Source of the DNA: Claveliimonas bilis
Lineage (GTDB): Bacteria > Bacillota > Clostridia > Lachnospirales > Lachnospiraceae
Length of the DNA stretch: 64,000 bases
Assembly (NCBI RefSeq): GCF_020892095.1
Contig: NZ_AP024845.1
Coordinates: 2,356,001 to 2,420,000, forward strand
Reading direction: 5' to 3'
Made by a program: the position numbers and the translations under genes. Below the pieces are notes generated by a model, which did no database searches, was not told the origin of the DNA, and was given only the letters and a program-made list of their open reading frames with translations. Shown piece after piece: positions 44,627-53,955 of the stretch. Positions within the stretch are counted from its first letter, which is position 1. Each line of letters opens with the position of its first letter.

Positions 44627-45473
44627 AAGTGCGCTTCAGGAAGGGACGGAATGTTTGAAGAAAGCAAAGGTTCCGGAGCCGGAGCTGGACGCCTGGATTT
44701 TGCTGGAATATGCGGCAAAGGTGGAACGGAGCAGGTATTATCTGGATCCGGAAAGGGAGCTTTCAGAAAAGGAAAGCTCTCTTTATATGGAAGCAATCCG
44801 CAGGCGCTCTTCGAGGATCCCGCTGCAGCATATTACAGGAGAGCAGGAATTTATGGGGTTTTCCTTCCGGGTAAATCCCCACGTTCTCATTCCGCGGCAG
44901 GATACAGAGATTCTTGTGGAGACTGCTTTGGAAAAAGCAGAGAACCATATGCGGATCCTGGATCTGTGCACAGGATCCGGATGCATTATCATCAGCCTTA
45001 GCAAAATGATCCTTGAGGGAAGAGAACCGGCATGGGAAATAGAGTGCGAAGGAAGTGATATTTCACCGGAGGCTCTTAAAACAGCTAAGGGAAATGCTGA
45101 CCGCCTGGGTGCGCGGGTTCATTTTATCCAAAGTGATCTTTTTGAAAATATACAGGGCGCATATGATATGATCGTGTCCAACCCTCCCTATATCCAGACA
45201 TCTGAAATCGAGGAGCTTCAGGATGAAGTCCGGCTTTATGATCCGAGGATCGCGCTGGACGGGAAAGAAGACGGACTGTATTTTTACCGGAGGATCATAG
45301 AGGAAGCAAGGGAGCATCTGTCAGAGAAAGGCTGGCTGCTCTTTGAAATCGGATGGGACCAGAAAGAGGCTGTCTCGAATCTTATGGAGGAGGCAGGGTA
45401 TACCCTGGTCACTGTAAAAAAGGATCTGGCGGGACTTGACCGTGTGGTAATGGGAAGGTACAATAAAGCGTAG
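44589..45473 (+). CDS. prmC: Release factor glutamine methyltransferase
   Basis: Methylates the glutamine of the GGQ loop in RF1 and RF2 with S-adenosylmethionine. The start is ATG 44589 because GGAGG lies just upstream; the frame overlaps the end of the DUF1385 gene by 38 bases, so translation is coupled. The 294-residue protein has the helical N-terminal recognition domain, the SAM-binding stretch ILDLCTGSGCIIISL and the catalytic NPPY in IVSNPPYIQTSEI. It directly precedes its substrate gene prfA. Confidence 0.95.
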   Translation: MKQKHLEQSLTLKSALQEGTECLKKAKVPEPELDAWILLEYAAKVERSRYYLDPERELSEKESSLYMEAIRRRSSRIPLQHITGEQEFMGFSFRVNPHVLIPRQDTEILVETALEKAENHMRILDLCTGSGCIIISLSKMILEGREPAWEIECEGSDISPEALKTAKGNADRLGARVHFIQSDLFENIQGAYDMIVSNPPYIQTSEIEELQDEVRLYDPRIALDGKEDGLYFYRRIIEEAREHLSEKGWLLFEIGWDQKEAVSNLMEEAGYTLVTVKKDLAGLDRVVMGRYNKA

Positions 45474-45499
45474 TGTGAAAATAGGTAGGAGGAGAAAAG

Positions 45500-46573
45500 A
45501 TGTTTGACAAATTAGAGGATCTGCTCATTCGATATGAAGAAATTATGAGTGAGCTGCAGGAGCCGGGAGTAGCAGATAACCAGGAACGCTTCCGCAGACT
45601 TATGAAAGAACAGAATGATCTGACTCCCATTGTTGAGGCATATAAAGAATACAAAGCATGCAAGCAGGCTATTGAGGACAGCCTTGCTATGCTGGAAGAA
45701 GAAACAGATGAAGAAATGAGGGAACTTGCCAAAGAGGAGCTGAATGATTCCAAGGCGAGAGTAGAGAGTCTGGAGCAGGAGCTGAAGATTCTGCTTCTTC
45801 CTAAAGATCCTAATGATGATAAAAATGTTATTGTGGAGATCCGCGCCGGGGCAGGCGGTGATGAGGCTGCTCTTTTTGCAGCAGAGATCTATCGTATGTA
45901 TGTCCACTATGCAGAGAGCAGAAGATGGCGCACAGAGCTGATTTCCGTAAGTGAGAATGGAATAGGCGGATTTAAAGAAGTTGTGTTTATGATCACAGGA
46001 CAGGGCGCATACTCCCGCCTGAAATATGAAAGCGGTGTACACCGCGTGCAGAGAGTACCGGAAACGGAGAGCGGCGGACGTATCCATACGTCCACGATCA
46101 CGGTTGCCATTATGCCGGAAGCGGAGGAAGTGGATATCGTGATCGACGAAAAGGACATCCGTATCGACGTTATGAGGGCGTCCGGAAATGGAGGACAGTG
46201 CGTCAATACGACAGACTCTGCGGTGCGTCTGACTCACTATCCCACCGGAATCGTGATCTACAGCCAGACGGAAAAGTCTCAGCTGCAAAATAAAGAAAAG
46301 GCTTTCAGGCTGCTTAGGTCCAAGCTGTATGATCTGGAAATGGAGAAGAAACAGGCGTCAGAAGCGGAAGCCAGAAGAAGTCAGATCGGAACCGGAGACC
46401 GTTCAGAGAAGATCCGTACTTACAACTTCCCCCAGGGAAGGGTGACGGATCATCGTATCAAGCTGACGCTGCACAAACTGGACAGCGTTATGAATGGGGA
46501 TCTGGACGAGATCATCGACAGTCTGATTGCAGCGGATCAGGCGGCAAAACTGGCAAATATGAATGAAGAATAA
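45500..46573 (+). CDS. prfA: Peptide chain release factor 1
   Basis: RF1 ends translation at UAA and UAG. The 357-residue protein has the GGQ loop as [18 protein letters not shown]. The cysteine after GGQ replaces the more usual histidine; this occurs in other Clostridia as far as I recall and is not a defect. The codon-recognition domain lies at about residues 100-215. The start is ATG 45500 behind GGTAGGAGG, 26 bases after prmC. No frameshift is needed, unlike prfB. Confidence 0.97.
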   Translation: MFDKLEDLLIRYEEIMSELQEPGVADNQERFRRLMKEQNDLTPIVEAYKEYKACKQAIEDSLAMLEEETDEEMRELAKEELNDSKARVESLEQELKILLLPKDPNDDKNVIVEIRAGAGGDEAALFAAEIYRMYVHYAESRRWRTELISVSENGIGGFKEVVFMITGQGAYSRLKYESGVHRVQRVPETESGGRIHTSTITVAIMPEAEEVDIVIDEKDIRIDVMRASGNGGQCVNTTDSAVRLTHYPTGIVIYSQTEKSQLQNKEKAFRLLRSKLYDLEMEKKQASEAEARRSQIGTGDRSEKIRTYNFPQGRVTDHRIKLTLHKLDSVMNGDLDEIIDSLIAADQAAKLANMNEE

Positions 46574-46626
46574 AGAACCGGAGCAGAGAAGAACAGACAG
46601 GAGACAATAGAAAAGAAGGGTAGAAT

Positions 46627-47547
46627 ATGCTGGAATATGATTTTAAACGTCCACAGCTGGAAGATAAGGAGATTATCACACATTATTTTAAACATCATAC
46701 AAGCCGAAGCTGTGAACGGACTTTTGTGAATGTTTTCTTGTGGGCGAGATTTTATAATGTAACGTATGCAGTTATTGAGGATACACTGGTCTTTAAAAGC
46801 GAAGACGAAGGCAGGCTTGCATTTGCCTATCCGGCAGGTGAGGCGGACTGTGTAAGGAAAGCCATTGACAGGCTGGATCAGTACAGTAAGGAAAGGGGCA
46901 AAGCATTCTGCCTTTATAATGTGACTCCAGATAATTTTGAACAGTTGGAGAACTGGTATCCGGGAAGATTCCAGGTGGAGTACAATGAAGATCTGGCCGA
47001 CTATGTATATGAATCGGAGAAGCTCTGTACACTTTCCGGTAAGAAACTTCACGGAAAAAGAAATCACATTAATAAATTCAAAGCCACATACGAGGGAAGA
47101 TGGAACTATGAGCCGATTACAAAAGACAATGTGGAAGAATGTTTCCAAATGGCTTTGAAGTGGAGAAATCAAAACGGATGCAACGATGATCCGGAAAAAA
47201 ATTCAGAGATGTGCGTTACTCTCAATTCCCTGCGGCTTTTTGAGGAGCTGGAATTAAAAGGAGGGCTTCTCCGTGTGGATAACCAGATTGTGGCATTTAC
47301 CATGGGAGAGCCAATCTGTTCCGATACATTTGTTGTGCATATTGAAAAGGCATTTCCGGATGTTCAGGGTGCCTATCCGATGATCAATCAGCAGTTCGTA
47401 GAGCATGAATGTATGCAGTACAAATATGTGAACCGGGAAGAGGATACCGGGGAGGAAGGCCTTAGGAAGGCGAAACGTTCCTACCGGCCGGTGTTTATGG
47501 TAGAGAAAGGGCTGGTAACAGAGAAAAGCCCGGCAGATGTACAGTAA
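46627..47547 (+). CDS. DUF2156 (acyltransferase-fold) protein
   Basis: A 306-residue soluble protein of the DUF2156 family, related to the C-terminal domain of phosphatidylglycerol lysyltransferases (MprF) and to FemABX-like GNAT folds. Family-like segments: ERTFVNVFLWARFYNV near residue 35, LSGKKLHGKRNHINKF near 138 and MINQQFVEHE near 255. There are no membrane helices, so it is not a full MprF; it could transfer an aminoacyl or acyl group to a soluble or peptidoglycan-precursor acceptor. The start is ATG 46627. It follows prfA by 53 bases and is followed by an aminotransferase. Confidence 0.85.
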   Translation: MLEYDFKRPQLEDKEIITHYFKHHTSRSCERTFVNVFLWARFYNVTYAVIEDTLVFKSEDEGRLAFAYPAGEADCVRKAIDRLDQYSKERGKAFCLYNVTPDNFEQLENWYPGRFQVEYNEDLADYVYESEKLCTLSGKKLHGKRNHINKFKATYEGRWNYEPITKDNVEECFQMALKWRNQNGCNDDPEKNSEMCVTLNSLRLFEELELKGGLLRVDNQIVAFTMGEPICSDTFVVHIEKAFPDVQGAYPMINQQFVEHECMQYKYVNREEDTGEEGLRKAKRSYRPVFMVEKGLVTEKSPADVQ

Positions 47548-47559
47548 GGAGGAGATAGA

Positions 47560-48747
47560 ATGATCGCAGATAAAATGAAAGGTATGGTGGCAAACAGTTC
47601 CGCTATCCGGGCAATGTTTGAAGAGGGCAATCGCCTGGCTTCCCTTTACGGAGCGGAAAATGTATATGATTTCAGTCTGGGCAATCCCAATGTTCCGGCA
47701 CCGGAAGCTGTAAAAAAAGCCATCGTGGAGCTGGTGGAAGGTGAAGATCCCATTGCACTTCATGGATATACCAACAGTAACAGTGGTTATCCGGAGGTAC
47801 GGCAGGCAGTGGCGGATTCTTTGAATGAAAGATTTGGGACATCCTTTGGCGAGAGAAATATTATTATGACAGTGGGGGCAGCCGGCGGTTTGAACGTTAT
47901 TTTTAAAACGCTACTCAATCCGGGAGATGAAGTCATTGCATTTGCTCCTTATTTTGGAGAATATCGTTCCTACACAAACAACTATGACGGCGTGCTGGTG
48001 GAAATTTCTCCTGATACAGAGACATTCCAGCCAAGACTTCAGGAGTTTGAACAGAAAATCACTCCAAAAACGAAAGCGGTCATTGTCAATACTCCGAACA
48101 ATCCTACCGGAGTGGTCTATTCAGAAGCTACCATTCAGAAAATGGCGGCTATTATGGAGGCAAAGCAGAAAGAATATGGAACAGATATTTATCTGATCTC
48201 GGACGAGCCTTACAGAGAGCTTGTCTATGACGGAGCAGAAGTACCTTATCTGACAAAGTATTATGACAACACCATTGTGGGATATTCCTACAGTAAATCC
48301 CTTTCCCTTCCCGGAGAGCGGATCGGATATCTGGTTATTCCCGATGAAGTGACAGACAGTGAAGAAGTGCAGTCTGCAGCCAATGTAGCTACGCGTATTC
48401 TTGGATTTGTCAATGCGCCGACGCTGCAGCAGAAGGTTGTGGCAAAATGCCTTAATGAAAAGACGGATATTTCTTTTTATAACAGAAACAGAGAAGCACT
48501 CTACGAAGGTCTGAAAGAATGCGGTTTTACCTGTATTAAACCGGAAGGGGCTTTCTATCTGTTTGTGAAATCACCGATAGAGGATGAAAAAGAATTTTGT
48601 GCGGCGGCTAAGAAATATAATATTCTCATGGTTCCGGGCAGCTCTTTTGCCTGCCCCGGCTATGTGAGACTGGCATACTGTGTAGCTCATGAGACGATTG
48701 TAAATTCTCTTCCGAAGTTTAAAGAGCTTGCAAAAGAGTATTTTTAA
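47560..48747 (+). CDS. Class I/II pyridoxal phosphate aminotransferase
   Basis: A 395-residue fold-type I aminotransferase, close to aspartate or aromatic aminotransferases. Seen: the substrate loop NPNVPAPEAVK near the start, PNNPTGVVYS near residue 177, the PLP aspartate in LISDEPYRELVYDG, and the PLP lysine in YSYSKSLSLPGERIGY. The start is ATG 47560 behind AAGGAGG. It is followed by hisC after 10 bases, so two related aminotransferases are cotranscribed. Donor and acceptor cannot be set by sequence. Confidence 0.92.
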   Translation: MIADKMKGMVANSSAIRAMFEEGNRLASLYGAENVYDFSLGNPNVPAPEAVKKAIVELVEGEDPIALHGYTNSNSGYPEVRQAVADSLNERFGTSFGERNIIMTVGAAGGLNVIFKTLLNPGDEVIAFAPYFGEYRSYTNNYDGVLVEISPDTETFQPRLQEFEQKITPKTKAVIVNTPNNPTGVVYSEATIQKMAAIMEAKQKEYGTDIYLISDEPYRELVYDGAEVPYLTKYYDNTIVGYSYSKSLSLPGERIGYLVIPDEVTDSEEVQSAANVATRILGFVNAPTLQQKVVAKCLNEKTDISFYNRNREALYEGLKECGFTCIKPEGAFYLFVKSPIEDEKEFCAAAKKYNILMVPGSSFACPGYVRLAYCVAHETIVNSLPKFKELAKEYF

Positions 48748-48757
48748 GAGGACAGCT

Positions 48758-49813
48758 ATGAGCAGATTAGAAGAAAACATCCGAAAAGTCACACCTTACG
48801 TACCGGGAGAACAGCCCCAAAATAAGGTGATCAAACTGAATACAAACGAAAACCCCTATCCGCCTTCTCCGGAAGTGGACAGGGTGCTTGGAGAAGTAGA
48901 CTCCGGGGATTTCCGGCTTTATCCGGATCCTTCCTGCAGTATTCTTGTAAAAGCTCTTGCAGATTGTTACGGAGTAGGAGAAGACCAGATATTTGTAGGC
49001 GTAGGGTCAGATGATGTACTGGCAATGTGCTTTTTGACCTTTTTTAACTCGGGAAAGCCAATCCTTTTCCCGGATATTACCTATTCTTTTTATAAAGTAT
49101 GGGCTCAGCTGTACAGCATTCCTTATGAGTGCCCGAAACTGAATGAAGAGTTCCGGATCGTAAAGGAAGATTATTACAGGGAGAACGGCGGCGTTATTTT
49201 CCCGAATCCAAATGCACCGACGGCTGTTTATGAGGAGTTGGATTTTATAGAAGATATTCTGGAACATAACCGGGATGTTGTTGTGATCGTGGATGAGGCC
49301 TATATTGATTTTGCCGGCAGATCCGCTATAGAACTGATAGAGCGCTATGATAATCTGGTAGTGACGCAGACTTTTTCCAAGGCCCGCTCCATGGCGGGAA
49401 TGCGGATCGGCTATGCTATCAGCAATCCGAAACTGATCCGTTATTTGAACGATGTAAAATATTCTTTCAATTCCTATACGCTAAACAAGGTAGCTCTTGT
49501 ATGTGGAGAGGCTGCGGTAAAAGATCAGGAATATTTTGAAAATACGGTAAAAAAGATTACAGATACAAGGGAAAAGACAAAAAAAGAACTTGCAGATCTT
49601 GGATTTTCCTTCACAGATTCAAAAGCAAATTTCATTTTTGCATCTCATCCTGAATATGATGCAAAAGAGATGTTTGATGCCATGAAGGAGCAGGGAATTT
49701 ATGTACGGCACTGGGACAGTGAACGGATCAGCCAGTACCTGCGGATTACTATTGGTACAGAAGAAGAAATGCAGAAATTATTTGAATTTTTGAAAAAATA
49801 TATGCAGAAATAA
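48758..49813 (+). CDS. hisC: Histidinol-phosphate aminotransferase-like enzyme
   Basis: Transfers an amino group to imidazole-acetol phosphate in histidine synthesis; HisC enzymes often also act on aromatic keto acids. The start is ATG 48758 behind AAGAGGAC; the longer frame from 48728 overlaps the preceding gene. The 351-residue protein shows KLNTNENPYPPSPEV, NPNAPTAVYEE, the PLP aspartate in VIVDEAYIDFAG and the PLP lysine in VVTQTFSKARSMAGMRIGYAI. No other his gene is in the window, so the role might be broader than histidine synthesis. Confidence 0.9.
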   Translation: MSRLEENIRKVTPYVPGEQPQNKVIKLNTNENPYPPSPEVDRVLGEVDSGDFRLYPDPSCSILVKALADCYGVGEDQIFVGVGSDDVLAMCFLTFFNSGKPILFPDITYSFYKVWAQLYSIPYECPKLNEEFRIVKEDYYRENGGVIFPNPNAPTAVYEELDFIEDILEHNRDVVVIVDEAYIDFAGRSAIELIERYDNLVVTQTFSKARSMAGMRIGYAISNPKLIRYLNDVKYSFNSYTLNKVALVCGEAAVKDQEYFENTVKKITDTREKTKKELADLGFSFTDSKANFIFASHPEYDAKEMFDAMKEQGIYVRHWDSERISQYLRITIGTEEEMQKLFEFLKKYMQK

Positions 49814-49826
49814 GGAGAAGAGACTT

Positions 49827-50675
49827 ATGTTAAAAGCAGTGTTACAGGGAATAGTAGTGGGAATTGCCAATATTATTCCGGGAGTCAGCGGCGGGACTAT
49901 GATGGTTGCCATGGGGTTATACGATAAGCTGATCCACGCGATTACACATTTAAAAAGTGAGTTCCGGCAGAGTATGAAACTGTTGCTGCCAATTTTTATC
50001 GGTGCAGGGCTTGCTATCGTGATTTTGTCCAGGGTATTTGAGTTCCTTTTGGAGAACTACCCGATTCCAACAAACTTTGCATTCTGCGGACTGATTGCCG
50101 GCAGCCTGCCTTTTATTTTTCAGAAAGTAAAAGGTCATTCCGTCACAGTAGGAAAAATAATTCCTATGGTGATATTTTTTGCTGTTGTTATTTTGATGGC
50201 TGTTATGGGAGAAACCGGAGGAAAGGAAGCGGATGTAAGTTTTACTCTTATTAATGTAATTAAGCTTCTTCTGGTTGGGATCATTGCAGCAGCGACGATG
50301 GTAATTCCGGGAGTCAGCGGCTCTATGATGCTTATGCTTTTAGGGTATTATGATACTATTTTAAGAACTATTAACAAATTTATCGACGCAGTTTTATCCT
50401 TTGACATTAACAGTATTCTAGTACAGTGCGGTATCCTGATTCCATTTGGTATCGGTGTAATTCTCGGAATTTTCCTGATTGCCAAATTGATTGAATTTAT
50501 TTTCATGAAAGCGGAGATCCACGCATATTATGCGATCATTGGCCTCATTGTGGCTTCGCCTATTGCAATTCTTTTAAAGATAGACTGGAGCGGTTTTTCA
50601 GTTATGACTTTGGGGGCAGGAATCATCTCCTTTATTGCCGGATGGTTTGTGGCAAGTAAGCTTGGCGGTGAATAG
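49827..50675 (+). CDS. DUF368 polytopic membrane protein (PopT-like)
   Basis: A 282-residue integral membrane protein with about eight helices. It contains two copies of the motif PGVSG: NIIPGVSGGTMMVAMGLYDK near residue 16 and MVIPGVSGSMMLMLLGYYD near residue 155, pointing to an internal inverted duplication. DUF368 proteins (PopT), like some DedA proteins, have been shown to bring undecaprenyl phosphate back across the membrane for cell-wall synthesis; that role is inferred here from family. The start is ATG 49827 behind AAGGAGAAG, 13 bases after hisC. Confidence 0.9.
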   Translation: MLKAVLQGIVVGIANIIPGVSGGTMMVAMGLYDKLIHAITHLKSEFRQSMKLLLPIFIGAGLAIVILSRVFEFLLENYPIPTNFAFCGLIAGSLPFIFQKVKGHSVTVGKIIPMVIFFAVVILMAVMGETGGKEADVSFTLINVIKLLLVGIIAAATMVIPGVSGSMMLMLLGYYDTILRTINKFIDAVLSFDINSILVQCGILIPFGIGVILGIFLIAKLIEFIFMKAEIHAYYAIIGLIVASPIAILLKIDWSGFSVMTLGAGIISFIAGWFVASKLGGE

Positions 50676-50718
50676 AAAATGCCGGAGGCCCAGCCTGCAG
50701 ATTCTAAGAGGAAAAGAT

Positions 50719-51801
50719 ATGAAGTGTAAATATTTTGCGGTAGTTTTGATCTCTGCTTTTGCGGTCGTCAGTTTTAGCGGCTGTTCTTTCCCAAGGTCGT
50801 TTGATGAGACAGAAAGCGGTACGGCAGCAGGGGAAGGAACAGCGGAAGCAAAGGAAAAAACACAGGAAAATATGCAGGAAGAAGAAAACGAAAAAGTAAA
50901 AATTGGTGTATCTTTTGATTCCATGGAGCAGGAACGCCGCGAAATAGAGCGGACAGTTCTGGAAGATACGGTTCAGAAGCTGGGAGCCCTGGTGGAGATC
51001 CAGAGCGCCGAAGGGGACATAGAAACGCAAAAAGAGCAGATCCGGCAGTTTACAGACGAAAGCGTCAATGTGATCATTGTCGCTGCTGTGGACAGCAGCG
51101 CCCTGGAAGCAGAAATCCGTAATGCGAGAAACCAGGGAATCCTGGTAGTTTCTTACGAACGCCTGGTTCAGGGAGAACAGACAGATCTCTTTGTGGCAGC
51201 AGACAGCCGGATGGCAGGGGAACAGATTGCCGATGAAATCAAAAATCAGCTTCCGGAAGGGGGAAGCATTCTGCTTGTATGCGGGCCGGAGAACGACCGG
51301 AGCAGCCAGAATACAGCAGATACTCTGGAAGAGGAATTGGAGGGAAACTCCTGGGAGATTGCTTACAGAGGATGCGCCGCTTCCTGGAGCGGGGAAGATG
51401 AAAAGCATGCTGTAGAAGAGGCTTTTCAAAATGCAGGAAAACAGGCAGATGCAATTGTATGTGCAACAGACCGTATGGCCGGCATGGCGGCTGAAATCCT
51501 GGAAAACGAGCAAAGAACAGGCGAGATGGCAGTCATCGGACAGAATGCAGATTCTGACGCCTGCAGACGGATCCAGGAGGGCACACAGGCAATGACCATC
51601 TATATACCGGCGGAAGAGCTGGCCGAAAAGGCAGCTGAATACGCAGTTCAGATGGCGGAAGGCGGTAACTTTTCCGAAACGATTACAGAAGAATACGAAC
51701 TGGTCGGAGAGGAAGAAGAATTTATGGTGCCATGTTACAGAGCAGAAACATTGGCTGTTACGGAAGAGAATGTAAGCAAATTGGGACGTAACACTTTTTA
51801 A
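50719..51801 (+). CDS. Orphan sugar-type periplasmic-binding lipoprotein
   Basis: A 360-residue lipoprotein: signal peptide with lipobox FSGC (C22), an acidic linker, then a LacI/ribose-binding-type fold (KIGVSFDSMEQERREIERTV; SVNVIIVAAVDSSALEAEIR; GGSILLVCGPENDR; AVIGQNADSDACR), as in xylose or ribose binding proteins. No permease or ATPase gene is beside it, so it may serve a distant transporter or a membrane sensor. The start is ATG 50719 behind AAGAGGAAAAG. The last ten codons (VSKLGRNTF, stop) are made by a 57-base palindrome, so the C-terminus looks recently shaped by that repeat. Confidence 0.88.
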   Translation: MKCKYFAVVLISAFAVVSFSGCSFPRSFDETESGTAAGEGTAEAKEKTQENMQEEENEKVKIGVSFDSMEQERREIERTVLEDTVQKLGALVEIQSAEGDIETQKEQIRQFTDESVNVIIVAAVDSSALEAEIRNARNQGILVVSYERLVQGEQTDLFVAADSRMAGEQIADEIKNQLPEGGSILLVCGPENDRSSQNTADTLEEELEGNSWEIAYRGCAASWSGEDEKHAVEEAFQNAGKQADAIVCATDRMAGMAAEILENEQRTGEMAVIGQNADSDACRRIQEGTQAMTIYIPAEELAEKAAEYAVQMAEGGNFSETITEEYELVGEEEEFMVPCYRAETLAVTEENVSKLGRNTF

Positions 51802-51827
51802 AAGTGTTACGTCCCAATTTGCTTACA
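51771..51827 (+). repeat. 57-base perfect palindrome spanning a stop codon
   Basis: Left arm 51771-51798 (TGTAAGCAAATTGG then GACGTAACACTTTT) and right arm 51800-51827 are perfect reverse complements of 28 bases around a single central T. The centre is the stop codon TAA (51799-51801) of the lipoprotein gene. No T-run follows. The core (ACGTAACA, T/A-rich centre, TGTTACGT) is shared with 30530-30564. Confidence 0.9.
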
Positions 51828-51862
51828 GCCCTGTGTAAAATTGCTTTTAGCCCTGTGTAAAA
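51819..51862 (+). repeat. 22-base tandem direct repeat
   Basis: Two adjoining copies, 51819-51840 and 51841-51862, of TTGCTT-two variable bases-AGCCCTGTGTAAAA; they agree at 20 of 22 positions. The first copy overlaps the right arm of the palindrome. Confidence 0.85.
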
Positions 51863-52064
51863 CTGCGAATATTACTAAAAATTGTGGTGATTGGTAGTGC
51901 TGCCTACAAAATATTGATATAATAGCAGCGGATTATTCTATAAAAGCTATCCCACGGTAAAAGGCCTTTATTAAAATAATGTTTAGAGAAAATTAAGATG
52001 AATAATCAGGAAAGCTGATGTATACTGAGAATCAGGGGTATAAAGTTAAAAAGGAGGTGGGCAT

Positions 52065-52856
52065 ATGCCTGCATTTTACGCACATGACCGTTTTGGCAAA
52101 GAGGTGTCAGCCCGGCTGAACGGTGAGCTGAAGGAAATCGTAAAAAGATATTACAGACAATTCAGAATCGGTCTCCAGGGACCAGATCTCTTTTTCTTTT
52201 ACCGTCCGTACCTTCCTAATAAGGTTTCAGAATACGGTAATCATCTTCATGCCATTTCAGCATATCCGTTTTTTGAACACGCAGTAAAGGTTGTGCGAAA
52301 AAGAGGAAGAAAGACAAGAGAGTACGCATATCTTCTTGGATTTCTCTGCCATTATATTCTGGACAGTGAATGTCATCCTTACGTGGAAACTTACATTGGA
52401 AAGAGCGGAGTTCAGCATCTGGAGATTGAAGAAGAGTTTGAAAAAATGTTGCTGCGTCTGGATGGAAGAGATCCCTTTTCCTATCCCATGGCTAAGCTTG
52501 TGCCGGTAGATATCGCAACAGCAGAGGCTATCCGGCCTTTTTATGAAAATATGACAAGTAAAATAATTCTCCGCTCCCTGAAGGACTTGAGAACGGTAAA
52601 AAAACTTTTTACGACCCGCGGTCCTGGGAAACAGGCTCTGATCAATACAGCTATGAAGATGACGGGGAAATATCCCTATTTAAAAGGGTTGATGAATCAG
52701 CGCATTGATAATCCCAAATGCCGGGAGAGCAATCAGGAACTGAAGAGGAGATTTGATGGAGCTGTCGGCCTTGCCGTAAAAATGGCGGAGAGCCTGGATG
52801 AAAGCGTGCAGACAGGAAAGGGGCTGGAGAGGCGTCTTGACCGGACATTTGGATAA
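52065..52856 (+). CDS. Zinc-dependent phospholipase C family protein
   Basis: A 263-residue protein of the Zn_dep_PLPC family. Histidine and aspartate residues that fit the family's tri-zinc pattern are spread through it: H in FYAHDRFG near residue 7, D in GPDLFFF near 47, HLHAI near 67, CHYILDSECHPYVE near 105. There is no signal peptide, so, unlike clostridial alpha-toxin, it looks cytoplasmic; such forms are common in gut Firmicutes and their substrate is unknown. The start is ATG 52065 behind AAGGAGGTGGG. The nuclease gene overlaps its end. Confidence 0.85.
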   Translation: MPAFYAHDRFGKEVSARLNGELKEIVKRYYRQFRIGLQGPDLFFFYRPYLPNKVSEYGNHLHAISAYPFFEHAVKVVRKRGRKTREYAYLLGFLCHYILDSECHPYVETYIGKSGVQHLEIEEEFEKMLLRLDGRDPFSYPMAKLVPVDIATAEAIRPFYENMTSKIILRSLKDLRTVKKLFTTRGPGKQALINTAMKMTGKYPYLKGLMNQRIDNPKCRESNQELKRRFDGAVGLAVKMAESLDESVQTGKGLERRLDRTFG

Positions 52857-53820
52857 TCAGGAAAAAATAAAAGAAAATCAGGGCAGCCTGCCGGAACGTT
52901 CGAAGAAAAAGTTCCTTAGCCTGATCCTGGCAGTCCTATGCTTTTGCTTGACTGCCTGTCAGGCACAGAGTGGAGGAGCAGAACAGGAAAACGTTCCGGT
53001 GTCTTCGGTATCATCAGAGGAAATCTCTTTGGAAGAAGTGCCGGAATATACAGGAGAACCTTATGTGGAGGTGGATGAAGGAGAACCGGATTTTTCAGAA
53101 GAAGAGCTGACAACAGATTCTTATGAAACATACAGCGAACTGGATGAGCTGGGACGGTGCCAGAGTGCCGAAGCCTGTGTGGGTACAGATCTTATGCCGG
53201 AAGAGGAGAGGGAAGGGATCGGAGAGATAAAACCGTCGGGATGGCACACTGTAAAATATGACAATGTAGAGGGAAAATATCTCTATAACCGTTGTCATCT
53301 TATCGGCTATCAGCTTACTGCAGAAAATGCCAATGAAAAAAATCTGATCACAGGAACAAGATACATGAATACAGAAGGGATGCTTCCTTTTGAAAACGAG
53401 ATTGCGGATTATGTGAAGGAGACCGATAATCATGTTATGTACCGGGTCACGCCGGTGTTTGAGGGAGATAATCTGGTAGCATCCGGTGTATGGATGGAGG
53501 CAGAATCTGTTGAGGATGAAGGAAGAGGCGTTTCTTTTAACGTATATGTTTATAATATACAGCCGGGAATAGAAATTGACTACAGCCGTGGGGACAGTCG
53601 GGAAGCCAGTGATGCAGATCTCCTGGAAAAAGGAGAGACAAGTGATGCAGAGGACAAGAAGGGAGAGACTTATATTATCAATGAAAACACAGATAAGTTT
53701 CATAAACCGGACTGCTCCAGCGTATCTGACATGAAAGCCCGAAATAAAAAAGAATTTTCAGGGAACAGGGAAGAACTTCTGGAACAAGGTTATTCTCCCT
53801 GCGGAAGGTGTCAGCCATAA
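52798..53820 (+). CDS. Secreted DNA/RNA non-specific endonuclease (EndA-like lipoprotein)
   Basis: A beta-beta-alpha-metal nuclease of the EndA/streptodornase type. The catalytic segment is YNRCHLIGYQLTAEN with H167 (numbered from ATG 52798), followed by NLITGTRYMN. The N-terminal signal sequence ends in a lipobox (LTAC, C54), giving a surface lipoprotein. A C-terminal extension (TYIINENTDKFHKPDCSSV...CGRCQP) resembles the short metal-binding tail found in some Firmicute nucleases. Start choice: ATG 52798 has GGAGAG five bases upstream but makes a long n-region; TTG 52837 behind GGAGAGG is a credible shorter start. Both overlap the phospholipase-like gene, suggesting coupling. Confidence 0.88.
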   Translation: MKACRQERGWRGVLTGHLDNQEKIKENQGSLPERSKKKFLSLILAVLCFCLTACQAQSGGAEQENVPVSSVSSEEISLEEVPEYTGEPYVEVDEGEPDFSEEELTTDSYETYSELDELGRCQSAEACVGTDLMPEEEREGIGEIKPSGWHTVKYDNVEGKYLYNRCHLIGYQLTAENANEKNLITGTRYMNTEGMLPFENEIADYVKETDNHVMYRVTPVFEGDNLVASGVWMEAESVEDEGRGVSFNVYVYNIQPGIEIDYSRGDSREASDADLLEKGETSDAEDKKGETYIINENTDKFHKPDCSSVSDMKARNKKEFSGNREELLEQGYSPCGRCQP

Positions 53821-53856
53821 GTTTATAAAAATTTAATAAGTATTTTCTGCTATAAG

Positions 53857-53865
53857 TGTTATAAT
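53857..53865 (+). promoter_or_regulatory. Extended -10 promoter of the bL25 gene
   Basis: TGTTATAAT: a perfect TATAAT with the TGn extension. The -35 region is poor, as is normal for extended -10 promoters. About 90 bases before the bL25 start. Confidence 0.55.
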
Positions 53866-53955
53866 ATGCATGTAACAAGGAAACCGATTTAACTGACCTC
53901 TTTGTTTTGCAAAGTTGAAGGCTGTTAAGCAATCAGATTTTGGAGGAAAAGATAA

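Noticed and set aside
46180-46230. Defective GGQ loop in RF1 (GGQC instead of GGQH)
   Set aside because: GGQ itself is intact, the rest of the loop is standard and the variant is common in Clostridia as far as I recall.
47548-48760. T-box or histidine attenuator before the aminotransferase/hisC pair
   Set aside because: Gaps are only 12 and 10 bases; no room for a leader.
51819-51862. CRISPR array
   Set aside because: Only two adjoining 22-base copies without spacers and without cas genes.
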